Positions 1 to 5,488 of a stretch of 8,742 bases of DNA are shown here, one piece after another. Location: positions 1 to 8,742 of the forward strand of contig CANQYH010000123.1 of the NCBI GenBank assembly GCA_947628025.1, given 5' to 3'. The notes beneath the pieces were generated by a model. It did no database searches, was not told the DNA's origin, and saw only the letters and a program-made list of their open reading frames with translations. The translations under genes and the position numbers were made by a program. The DNA comes from an uncultured Lachnospiraceae bacterium (GTDB lineage Bacteria; Bacillota; Clostridia; Lachnospirales; Lachnospiraceae). Numbering within the stretch: position 1 is the stretch's first letter; each line of letters opens with the position of its first letter.

Positions 1-312
1 AGAAGCCGGCTGCATCATCCTGTGCTGAACTGGAATAAATTTCAGGCATATTGCGAAGCAATACGATTATTAGTGCCATTGGCACAGGAAAAACAGATTG
101 CATTGTGCATACAAGATGCGGATGAACAGAAAGACTGTCATTTCATTGATATACGGCTGCCGCAGGGACGGTTGGAAGGGAAAGCAAAACAAATTTTCTG
201 CGAAGCGATGAGCTATTTTGATATGATATCGTTTGATGGGGAAAAAAATCAAACCTTTCTGGTGAATTTTATGATGGATGAAATGTGGATGGAGGGGAAA
301 GAAAAGGAATAA
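1..312 (+). CDS. 3' part of an unrecognised gene (hypothetical protein, truncated by the window edge)
   Basis: The frame is open from base 1 to the TAA at 310-312, about 103 residues. The first possible start is a GTG at 22, but no ribosome binding site precedes it, so the gene most likely begins upstream of the window. No signal peptide or membrane segment is visible. The product is rich in aromatic and acidic residues. Its centre reads CHFIDIRLPQGRLEGKAKQI: a beta-strand, a G-R turn and an amphipathic helix. That arrangement faintly recalls 5-carboxymethyl-2-hydroxymuconate isomerase/tautomerase-type small proteins, but the resemblance is weak and I assign no function. It converges with the potD transcript from the opposite strand, and its stop codon lies at the end of a minus-strand hairpin/T-tract. 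Moderately sure it is a real gene; not sure of its identity. Confidence 0.55.
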   Translation, partial: RSRLHHPVLNWNKFQAYCEAIRLLVPLAQEKQIALCIQDADEQKDCHFIDIRLPQGRLEGKAKQIFCEAMSYFDMISFDGEKNQTFLVNFMMDEMWMEGKEKE

Positions 313-334
313 AAAATCGTTTGCCGGGGAAACG
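311..334 (-). terminator. possible second (backup) terminator for the pot transcript
   Basis: Reading the minus strand, CGTTT (334-330) can pair with AAACG (322-318) around a 7-base loop. The stem is followed by A and then six Ts (316-311). It is only 5 bp but the T-tract is good. It lies just past the stronger hairpin at 348-383, so the two could act in tandem. It touches the stop codon of the convergent gene. Confidence 0.35.
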
Positions 335-343
335 AAAGAGCAG

Positions 344-383
344 AAAAGCCGGTGCAGCGCTTCTGTCATGAAGCGCCACCGGC
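344..383 (-). terminator. Rho-independent terminator of the pot operon
   Basis: A 14-bp stem is made of two perfect 7-bp blocks: GCCGGTG (348-354) with CACCGGC (377-383), and GCGCTTC (357-363) with GAAGCGC (370-376). There is a two-base CA bulge (355-356) and a six-base loop. On the minus strand the stem is followed directly by TTTT (347-344) and more pyrimidines. It lies about 110 bases past the potD stop, as expected for the operon's end. The T-tract is short, so the end may be leaky. Confidence 0.7.
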
Positions 384-469
384 AGCGGCAGTTCTGCGGG
401 AGAATGCGGGAATCGTTTGCTGTTCTCTTTATGGAGAGCGGTTCAATCCCTGCCGTCGTACCGGTGGCG
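374..469 (-). other. inverted repeat in the potD 3' untranslated region, alternative partner for the terminator arm
   Basis: CGCCACCGG at 374-382 is the exact reverse complement of CCGGTGGCG at 461-469. Next to them, CGGCAG (386-391) pairs with CTGCCG (450-455). The result is an imperfect 15-bp stem enclosing about 58 bases. The left arm overlaps one arm of the 348-383 terminator, so the two structures exclude each other. The rest of the 178-base stretch between the two convergent genes shows nothing else I recognise. Confidence 0.4.
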
Positions 470-490
470 TCTGGTTTTGGGAAAACAGGA

Positions 491-1597
491 TTATTTCGAT
501 TTAACCTCTTTCCACATCTCATTATACATCTGATCGGCTTCTTCGCCCAGGTAGCGGAAGACCTCGCAGTTCTGCAGGGATTCGATGTCGGGGAAGACGG
601 CCTTGTTGTTCTGCAGTTCTTCGTCCAGCAGGTCGAATGCGCCTTTGTTGGGGGTCGCGTAGGTGATGTATTCGAAGTTCAGCTTCGCGATGTCGGGGCG
701 GCAGAGGAAGTTGATCCATTTCTCCGCGTTCTCTTTGTTTTGGGCGTTCTTCGGGATGACCCAGGAATCGATCCAGACGTTGGTGCCCTCTTCCGGGATC
801 ACGTACTCCAGCGAGTAGTCCAGGCCCAGCTTCTCGACCTCTTCCTGGATGTAGAGCATTTCGCCGGAATAAATGACGCCGATGGCCGCTTCGCCGCCGA
901 TCATCTTATCGCGGACCTGATCGACCACATAGGCCTGCACCAGGGGCTTCTGCTGGATCAGCAGGTCGCGGGCCGCCGCCAGCTCTGTCTCGTCGGTGGT
1001 ATTCATGGAATAGCCCAGGGCCTTCTGCGCCACCATGAAAGCGTCGCGGACGCTGTCCTGCATCAGAATCTCGCCCTTGAATTTCTCGTCCCACAGATCC
1101 ATCCATTTCGTTGGCACGTCCTCCGGCGCGACCATGCTGGTGTTGTAGAGGATGCCGACGGTTCCCCAGGTGTAGGGAACGGAGTATTTGTTCTCCGGGT
1201 CAAATTCTTTCGACCGCTCGATGTATTCCGGGTCAATTTCCTTGTAATTGGGGATGTTGTCGAAATTCAGCTCCGCCAGCAGGCCGTTCTCCATCATTTT
1301 CTGGATCATGTAATCCGACGGACAGACCGCGTCGTAGTTGCGGGCGCCGGCCTCGATGATCGGGTACATTTCCTCGTTGGTCTCGAACATGTCGTAGACC
1401 ACATGGATGCCGGTCTCTTCTTCGAACATGTCGATCACGTCCTCGTCAATGTATTCGCCCCAGTTGTAGACGTAGACTTCGCCTGCGTCGGAAGTGCCGG
1501 TGGTGGATTTCCCGGATGGGGATGATCCGCAGCCGGCCAGGAGCGCGGATGCGGCCAGGACGGCTGCCAGGGATGCGGCATAGAATCTCTTTTTCAT
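491..1597 (-). CDS. potD: polyamine ABC transporter substrate-binding lipoprotein PotD
   Basis: This is the extracellular receptor that captures spermidine/putrescine and delivers it to the PotBC channel. It has 368 residues, near the usual 345-370. The N-terminus is a lipoprotein signal: KKR, a hydrophobic run, then the lipobox LLAGC with the lipidated Cys at residue 23. A Ser/Thr/Gly-rich linker leads into the mature domain, which opens with VYVYNWGEYIDEDVIDMFEE, the classic PotD/PotF start carrying the Trp and Tyr that pack on the polyamine. Further family marks are YDAVCPSDYMI, YTWGTVGILYN, the hinge segment near IGVIYSGEM, NVWIDSWVIPKNA (Trp-Asp pair expected to contact amines) and ITYATPNKGAFDLL. 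The ribosome binding site AAGGAGGA lies about 10 bases before the ATG. It is last in the operon, about 200 bases after potC, and may also have its own promoter. Whether it prefers spermidine or putrescine cannot be told. Confidence 0.95.
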   Translation of the reverse strand: MKKRFYAASLAAVLAASALLAGCGSSPSGKSTTGTSDAGEVYVYNWGEYIDEDVIDMFEEETGIHVVYDMFETNEEMYPIIEAGARNYDAVCPSDYMIQKMMENGLLAELNFDNIPNYKEIDPEYIERSKEFDPENKYSVPYTWGTVGILYNTSMVAPEDVPTKWMDLWDEKFKGEILMQDSVRDAFMVAQKALGYSMNTTDETELAAARDLLIQQKPLVQAYVVDQVRDKMIGGEAAIGVIYSGEMLYIQEEVEKLGLDYSLEYVIPEEGTNVWIDSWVIPKNAQNKENAEKWINFLCRPDIAKLNFEYITYATPNKGAFDLLDEELQNNKAVFPDIESLQNCEVFRYLGEEADQMYNEMWKEVKSK

Positions 1598-1624
1598 AAT
1601 TTGTATCCTCCTTCTTGCTTATAA

Positions 1625-1643
1625 CCGCCTGTTGAGACGGCGG
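1625..1643 (-). other. small hairpin in the potD leader
   Basis: CCGCC (1625-1629) and GGCGG (1639-1643) form a 5-bp GC stem around a 9-base loop, followed on the minus strand by TTATAAGC and then the potD ribosome binding site. It could be a weak attenuator or an RNA-stabilising stem. No proper T-tract follows. Confidence 0.3.
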
Positions 1644-1671
1644 ACCAAACGCCCATGGGGGCGCGGTTTGC

Positions 1672-1755
1672 GTGTACGTGTATGGCTGACAAACGCAGGA
1701 AAACGATGCTTTCCATCATTTTTGGGCGCAATTTTCGCGTACGTGTATGACTGTC
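1672..1755. repeat. pair of 19-base direct repeats in the potC-potD gap
   Basis: GTGTACGTGTATGGCTGAC (1672-1690) and GCGTACGTGTATGACTGTC (1737-1755) match at 16 of 19 positions, sharing an uninterrupted GTACGTGTATG core. They start 65 bases apart and are both preceded by a T-rich/GC step. They lie in the 202-base gap 1598-1799, which has no gene. They could be protein binding sites controlling potD separately, or relics of a duplication. I did not see the core elsewhere in the window. Confidence 0.5.
1700..1722 (-). terminator. possible weak terminator/attenuator between potC and potD
   Basis: On the minus strand AAAATGATG can pair with CATCGTTTT around a GAAAG loop, giving a 9-bp stem with one U-G wobble that ends in four Ts. 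The stem is AT-rich and weak. If functional it would lower potD expression from the upstream promoter, or end the potABC message before an internal potD start. It sits between the two direct repeats. Confidence 0.3.
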
Positions 1756-1799
1756 AGCGGCAGCAGGCTGTCAGCAGCAGCGTGCATCGTCCGTTCCGC

Positions 1800-2603
1800 T
1801 TATGCGGCAGCCTCGCTTTTCTTCTTCCCGGGCGCGAAGTTGGCGACGATCAGGAGCGCCAGCACCGTCACGAAAATGATCGTGGACAGCGCGTACATGG
1901 ATGGTTTGATGCCTCTGCGCACTTCGCTGTAGATCAGCGTCGACAAGGTGTTCACGCCGGAGCCCTTGGTGAAGTGGGTGATGATGAAATCGTCCAGCGA
2001 CATGGTGAACGCCAGCAAAAATCCGGACAGCACGCCGGGCAGGATGTCGGGAAACACGACCTTAAAAAATGCGTAGACCGGCGAAGCGCCCAGGTCCATG
2101 GCGGCCTCGTAGGTGCTTTTGTTGGTCTGCTTCAGCTTCGGCATGACGCTCAGGACCACGTAGGGCAGATTGAACGTGATGTGGCCCAAAAGGATCGTGG
2201 TCCGTCCCAGAGTGATGCCAAAGGCGATAAAGCCCAGCATCAGGGAGATGCCCGTGACGATCTCCGCGTTCAGCATGGGGATGTTGCCCAGGCTCGTCAG
2301 CACGGCCCGCGGCGTCCGCTTCATGCTGTTCATGCCGATGGCGGCCGCCGTGCCGATGACCGTGGCAATAAGCGCCGACATCAGAGCGATGTAGAGCGTG
2401 TTGTAGAGGGCGGACGTGATGGAAGCGCTGTCAAACATCTGCGCGTACCACTCCAGCGTGAAGCCGCCCCATTGGGCGCGGGACTTGGAGCTATTGAAAG
2501 ACAGGGCCATCATGGTCAGGATGGGGGCGTAGAGGAATACCAGGATCACACCCAGGTAGCCGTTTTCCACAATATGGAGGATCTTTTCTTTTGTCGTTTT
2601 CAT
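1800..2603 (-). CDS. potC: polyamine ABC transporter permease PotC
   Basis: One of the two inner-membrane subunits of the polyamine importer. It has 267 residues, typical for PotC (about 260). About six hydrophobic spans are visible, beginning with GVILVFLYAPILTMMALSF, the first span and its usual PotC sequence. The cytoplasmic coupling (EAA) loop reads YEAAMDLGASPVYAFFKVVF and then DILPGVLSG; this docks on PotA. The segment SLDDFIITHFTKGSG near residue 210 is a characteristic PotC/PotI signature. The ATG shares its A with the potB TAA stop (TAATG), so translation is probably coupled to potB; a GGGGAGGGG ribosome binding site lies about 11 bases upstream. The C-terminus (PGKKKSEAAA) is short and basic. 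Very sure of family; substrate is inferred from the complete potABCD set. Confidence 0.95.
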   Translation of the reverse strand: MKTTKEKILHIVENGYLGVILVFLYAPILTMMALSFNSSKSRAQWGGFTLEWYAQMFDSASITSALYNTLYIALMSALIATVIGTAAAIGMNSMKRTPRAVLTSLGNIPMLNAEIVTGISLMLGFIAFGITLGRTTILLGHITFNLPYVVLSVMPKLKQTNKSTYEAAMDLGASPVYAFFKVVFPDILPGVLSGFLLAFTMSLDDFIITHFTKGSGVNTLSTLIYSEVRRGIKPSMYALSTIIFVTVLALLIVANFAPGKKKSEAAA

Positions 2604-3415
2604 TAGAATGCAGTCCCCTCCCCGTTTTTATCGTATTTTTCGACCAGCATCATGCTGATCAGGATGAAGACCATCAGCACCAGGGACAGGCCGGAGCCCA
2701 GGTTCCAGTTGCTGCTCCGGGTGAATTCCTGCTCGATGACGTTGCCGATCAGCAGGATCTTGCTGCCGCCTAAGAGATTGGAGATGACGAACGTGGTCAG
2801 CGCCGGCACGAATACCATGGTGATGCCGCTGATGATGCCGGGGACGCTTAAGGGGATCCACACCCGGATCAGGGTCTGAAAGAAATTAGCCCCCAGATCC
2901 CTGGCAGCGTTGATCGTGTTGTCGTCGATCTTGCAGAGGACATTGTAAAGCGGCAGCACCATAAAGGGCAGGAAATTGTAGACCATGCCCAGCACGATGG
3001 CGGCCGGCGTATTGATGATGGCGATCTTTGGCAGATGGAGGAACCCCAGGATGCCGTTGATGACGCCGTTCTTTTCCAGTAAAGTCTGCCAGGCCAGCGT
3101 GCGCAGCAGGAAATTCATCCACATGGGCAGGATGAACAAAAATACGACGAAGCTGCCCCGGCCGACGCCGCGGTTCCGCAGGATCATAGCCAGCGGGAAC
3201 GCCAAAAGCAGGCAGACTACGGTGCTGATCAGGGACAGCAGCAGCGCCAGTCCCAGGGCTTTGGCGTGCTCCGGCTGCGCGATGGCCGTGACATTGTTCA
3301 GGGTGAACGCGCCGGATGCGGTGGTCAGACCGTAATATACGATCAGAAGCAGCGGGATCACGGTGAACCCGACGACCCAGATGATATATGGGCCCGCAAG
3401 CATTTTTCTACTCAT
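2603..3415 (-). CDS. potB: polyamine ABC transporter permease PotB
   Basis: Partner permease of PotC. It has 270 residues, the usual size. The N-terminal span (GPYIIWVVGFTVIPLLLIVY) is followed by a periplasmic segment, then further spans including a LLLSLISTVVCLLLAFPLA stretch and FVVFLFILPMWMNFLLRTLA, a strongly conserved PotB/PotH block. The EAA-type loop is NAARDLGANFFQTLIRVWI followed by PLSVPGIISGI. The C-terminal half carries VPALTTFVISNLLGG and a final span ending near VEKYDK. The ATG lies inside the end of potA, an 8-base ATGAGTAG overlap, and a GGGAG motif precedes it. Together with the TAATG junction to potC, this indicates a tightly coupled permease/ATPase translation unit. Very sure. 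Confidence 0.95.
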   Translation of the reverse strand: MSRKMLAGPYIIWVVGFTVIPLLLIVYYGLTTASGAFTLNNVTAIAQPEHAKALGLALLLSLISTVVCLLLAFPLAMILRNRGVGRGSFVVFLFILPMWMNFLLRTLAWQTLLEKNGVINGILGFLHLPKIAIINTPAAIVLGMVYNFLPFMVLPLYNVLCKIDDNTINAARDLGANFFQTLIRVWIPLSVPGIISGITMVFVPALTTFVISNLLGGSKILLIGNVIEQEFTRSSNWNLGSGLSLVLMVFILISMMLVEKYDKNGEGTAF

Positions 3416-4484
3416 TGACTCCCAGCGCCTCCTCGTCCTCCGATGCAGGTTTATTCATGATCTGGATATTGAACGGGTCCACATGGATGCCGGTCTTCTG
3501 ACCGACCGGACAGAGTTTCGTACTGTGGACCAGCCACTCGAAGCCGTCGGGCGTAGTGACCTCCATCTCGTAGTGGACGCCTTTGAAGATCAGGTGGGTG
3601 CAGGTGCCGACCAGCGTGCCCTGCGACGGCTCCACCAGTTCCACGTCCTCGGGCCGGATGACCACGTCTACGGGCTTATTGTTGCCGAAGCCTTTGTCCA
3701 CGCAGGGGAATTTGGCGCCCAGGATCTCCACCAGCTCGTCGCGGATCATGATGCCGCCCAGAATATTGCTGTCGCCGATGAAGTCCGCCACGAAAGCGTT
3801 CTCCGGTTCGTTGTAGATCTGCTCCGGCGTGCCCATCTGCTGGATGTAGCCCTGGTTCATGACGACGATGGTGTCCGACATGGTCAGCGCTTCCTCCTGG
3901 TCGTGGGTCACGTAGATGAACGTGATACCCAGCTCTTTTTTCATGCGGATCAGCTCGTACTGCATATCCTGGCGCAGCTTCAGATCCAGCGCGCCCAGCG
4001 GTTCGTCCAAAAGCAGGAGCCGGGGCTCGTTTACGATGGCGCGGGCGATCGCGATCCGCTGCTGCTGGCCGCCGCTCAGAGAATCTACGGTACGGTTCTC
4101 GTAGCCGTCCAGATTGACCAGTTTTAGGGCATATTTGATCTTATCCTGTATGTAGGATTTGGATTTATTTTTAATTTTCAGGCCGAACGCGATGTTCTCC
4201 GCGATGTTCATGTGGGGGAACAGGGCGTATTTCTGAAAAACGGTGTTGAGTTGGCGCTTGTTAGGCGGGAGATGGGAAATGTCCTGGCCGTCGAAAATGA
4301 CCTGGCCGGTGTCGGCTTTCTCGAAACCGCCGATGATGCGCAGCGTCGTGGTCTTGCCGCAGCCGCTGGGACCTAGCAGCGTGACAAATTCGTTCTCCTT
4401 TACGGAAAGATTCAAGTCATCGAGGACCAGCTCGCCATCGAAGCTCTTTGAAATGTTGACCAGATCGATCAGGGACTGACTCAT
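3408..4484 (-). CDS. potA: polyamine ABC transporter ATP-binding protein PotA
   Basis: The cytoplasmic ATPase that powers the importer as a homodimer under PotBC. It has 358 residues. The nucleotide-binding domain shows Walker A GPSGCGKTT (residues 38-46), the Q-loop Gln at 84 (FQKYALFPHM), ABC signature LSGGQ (136-140), Walker B LLLLDEP with the catalytic Glu near 161, D-loop GALD and switch His 194 (VTHDQEEA). The last ~120 residues form the TOBE regulatory domain typical of PotA/MalK-type ATPases. I place the start at the ATG at 4484 because AGGAGGA lies 8 bases upstream and the protein then begins as the family does (SLIDLVNISKSF). The frame stays open 53 codons further upstream, but that stretch is Arg/His-rich and looks untranslated. 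First transporter gene, about 200 bases after the regulator, overlapping potB. Confidence 0.96.
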   Translation of the reverse strand: MSQSLIDLVNISKSFDGELVLDDLNLSVKENEFVTLLGPSGCGKTTTLRIIGGFEKADTGQVIFDGQDISHLPPNKRQLNTVFQKYALFPHMNIAENIAFGLKIKNKSKSYIQDKIKYALKLVNLDGYENRTVDSLSGGQQQRIAIARAIVNEPRLLLLDEPLGALDLKLRQDMQYELIRMKKELGITFIYVTHDQEEALTMSDTIVVMNQGYIQQMGTPEQIYNEPENAFVADFIGDSNILGGIMIRDELVEILGAKFPCVDKGFGNNKPVDVVIRPEDVELVEPSQGTLVGTCTHLIFKGVHYEMEVTTPDGFEWLVHSTKLCPVGQKTGIHVDPFNIQIMNKPASEDEEALGVNE

Positions 4485-4533
4485 GATTCGTTTCCTCCTG
4501 TAAAACCGTTGGTAAATGTGTTGAGGCACATAT

Positions 4534-4556
4534 AAAAACACAGCGCGGGAACTGTG
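4534..4556 (-). terminator. possible attenuator ahead of potA
   Basis: On the minus strand CACAG (4556-4552) pairs with CTGTG (4543-4539) around an 8-base loop and is followed at once by TTTTT (4538-4534). The stem is only 5 bp, so an independent terminator is doubtful. Its position 50 bases before the potA start and 125 past the regulator stop suits partial termination that would uncouple regulator and transporter levels. Confidence 0.35.
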
Positions 4557-4644
4557 ATGCCGCCCGGCGTCTGCGCGGTGCAAGTGCCGGCGATCCCTGC
4601 GCTCATCTGAAAGCTTGAAAGCAGAGCGGCGGAGCGGTCTCACG

Positions 4645-4669
4645 GACGTGCGTGCCGATGCACGGCGTC
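4645..4669 (-). other. compact hairpin between the regulator gene and potA
   Basis: CGTGC (4651-4655) with GCACG (4660-4664) closes a four-base loop. Outside a small internal loop, GACG (4645-4648) pairs with CGTC (4666-4669). It starts 15 bases past the regulator stop. No T-run follows on the minus strand, so it is more likely a processing or stability element than a terminator. Apart from this and the hairpin at 4534-4556, the 199-base gap shows no clear promoter; potA is probably at least partly read from the regulator promoter. Confidence 0.4.
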
Positions 4670-4683
4670 TGCCTTATCAGCGC

Positions 4684-5217
4684 TCAGAAGCTGGGCGGCG
4701 AGCTGATCCAGAGCAGACTCGCGCCGGTCTTGCTGGTCAGGTAATGCTGCCGGTCCGCCGTGAAATAGAACGATTCGCCTTTTTTGGCTTTGTAGATCTT
4801 GTTGCCCAGGTGGATGGACACGGCCCCCTGGAGCACGTAGCCGAACTCCTCTCCCTCGTGCGGATTATCCGGGTAGGTGCTGCCGTCCGGCTCCAGCTTC
4901 AAAAGGATCGGTTCCATCACGTTTTTCTGCGCGTTGGGAATGATCCACTGGATCATATTCTGCAGGTCCGTATCGACCTTTTCGAAATAATCGTCCCGGC
5001 CGAATACGATCTGCTCTTCCGGAGATTCGTTGAAAAACTCCGAAATGCTGGTGCCGAGACACTGGAGAATATCCATCAGCGTCGCGATCGACGGGGAGGT
5101 CAGGTTCCGTTCTACCTGGGAAATGAACCCTTTGGACAGTTCCGCCCGGTCCGCCAGTTCTTCCTGTGTCAGTCCTTTCAGGACCCGCAGGGCCTTTAAT
5201 TTGCCGCCGATATCCAT
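4684..5217 (-). CDS. XRE-family HTH + cupin transcriptional regulator
   Basis: 177 residues, the standard size of two-domain HTH-cupin regulators such as PuuR and SutR. Residues 5-60 are the XRE-type helix-turn-helix: LKALRVLKGLTQEELADRAE then LSKGFISQVERNLTSPSIAT, with the recognition helix near 28-37. Residues about 103-172 are a small C-terminal cupin barrel: PHEGEEFGYVLQGAVSIHLG carries the first motif (His120 and a Glu cluster), and TADRQHYLTS gives the second-motif His158. In the family the cupin senses a small molecule. Its place in front of potABCD suggests a polyamine or related metabolite, which is inference. GGAGG lies about 7 bases before the ATG. It is read from a perfect consensus promoter through a 133-base leader packed with three operator-like palindromes, so autoregulation is likely. 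Whether it represses or activates potA is not shown. Confidence 0.92.
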   Translation of the reverse strand: MDIGGKLKALRVLKGLTQEELADRAELSKGFISQVERNLTSPSIATLMDILQCLGTSISEFFNESPEEQIVFGRDDYFEKVDTDLQNMIQWIIPNAQKNVMEPILLKLEPDGSTYPDNPHEGEEFGYVLQGAVSIHLGNKIYKAKKGESFYFTADRQHYLTSKTGASLLWISSPPSF

Positions 5218-5241
5218 GTGCTGCCTCCATTTTCAGACACT

Positions 5242-5341
5242 AATCGCAAAGTTTAGGAATACTAATTAACAATAATGGCAATCTTTAAGTTTAGTATTAC
5301 TAACTCACAATAAAAATAATCTCAAAGTTTAGAAATAATAA
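5242..5341. repeat. three operator-like repeats at exact 38-base spacing
   Basis: Elements at 5242-5265, 5280-5303 and 5318-5341 are each 24 bases long and identical at 18 of 24 positions in all three copies. All begin AATC, share AAGTTTAG, and end TAA. Start-to-start distance is 38 bases both times. Each contains a palindrome at its end: TTAGGAATACTAA, TTAGTATTACTAA (perfect) and TTAGAAATAATAA (one half-site degraded). Copies one and two also share ACAATAA after the element, so the true unit may be the whole 38 bases. The array lies just downstream of the minus-strand start site, between the promoter and the regulator gene. Binding by the adjacent HTH-cupin protein is inferred. Confidence 0.85.
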
Positions 5342-5357
5342 ACAAAGCGCAAATATC

Positions 5358-5385
5358 ATTATACAGAAAAAAATATGTATGTCAA
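5358..5385 (-). promoter_or_regulatory. consensus sigma-A promoter for the regulator (and perhaps the pot operon)
   Basis: On the minus strand TTGACA (5385-5380), a 16-base spacer and TATAAT (5363-5358) match both consensus hexamers perfectly. Transcription should begin near 5351, leaving a leader of about 133 bases before the regulator ATG. Such a strong promoter followed at once by three palindromic sites suggests tight repression when the sites are occupied. Confidence 0.85.
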
Positions 5386-5414
5386 TAGATTTTTTAAGAA
5401 AGATGTGCTATAAT
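5386..5414 (+). promoter_or_regulatory. extended -10 promoter for the lactonase-aroC genes
   Basis: TGCTATAAT at 5406-5414 is a perfect -10 with the extended TGn motif. The hexamer 17 bases upstream (TAGATT, 5386-5391) is a poor -35, which extended -10 promoters tolerate. The start site would be near 5421. The -35 regions of the two divergent promoters abut at 5385/5386. Confidence 0.65.
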
Positions 5415-5430
5415 AAAAAAACCTATCGAT

Positions 5431-5459
5431 CGCGTCCGTTCGGCCTGCGCCGGGACGCG
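5431..5459 (+). other. strong hairpin in the lactonase 5' leader
   Basis: CGCGTCC (5431-5437) pairs with GGACGCG (5453-5459), and inside it CGGC (5441-5444) pairs with GCCG (5449-5452) around a CTGC loop. That makes 11 GC-rich pairs with a GTT bulge. It begins about 10 bases after the predicted start site and ends 14 bases before the AAGGGGGT ribosome binding site. It may protect the 5' end of the message. Read on the minus strand it is followed, 9 bases on, by seven Ts, so it could also stop stray leftward transcripts. Confidence 0.55.
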
Positions 5460-5488
5460 GCGGGAAAATCATAAGGGGGTATGTCGTG

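Noticed and set aside
348..383. The hairpin as a terminator for the rightward gene at 1-312
   Set aside because: No T-run follows on the plus strand; the T-run is on the minus-strand side, so it serves the pot transcript.
278..1525. Long plus-strand open frame of 415 codons opposite potD
   Set aside because: It is antisense to a clear PotD gene, is low-complexity in Val, Asp and His, and has no recognisable domain; long antisense frames are expected in GC-rich coding DNA.
1632..2606. Plus-strand open frame opposite potC
   Set aside because: His/Gln/Arg-rich shadow of the PotC reading frame, with no ribosome binding site or family motif.
3363..4127. Plus-strand open frame opposite potA
   Set aside because: Antisense shadow of the well-supported PotA gene, with repetitive Asp/His/Val composition.
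4485..4643. Upstream extension of PotA by 53 codons
   Set aside because: The extra residues are Arg/His-rich and unlike PotA, and AGGAGGA sits directly before the ATG at 4484.
5242..5341. The 38-base repeats as a CRISPR array
   Set aside because: The conserved part is about 24 bases with only about 14 bases between copies, there are just three AT-rich copies, the copies carry internal palindromes, and no cas genes are present; an operator array fits better.
5242..5341. The repeats as replication iterons
   Set aside because: No replication initiator or DnaA-box cluster nearby; the array sits between a promoter and an HTH regulator gene.
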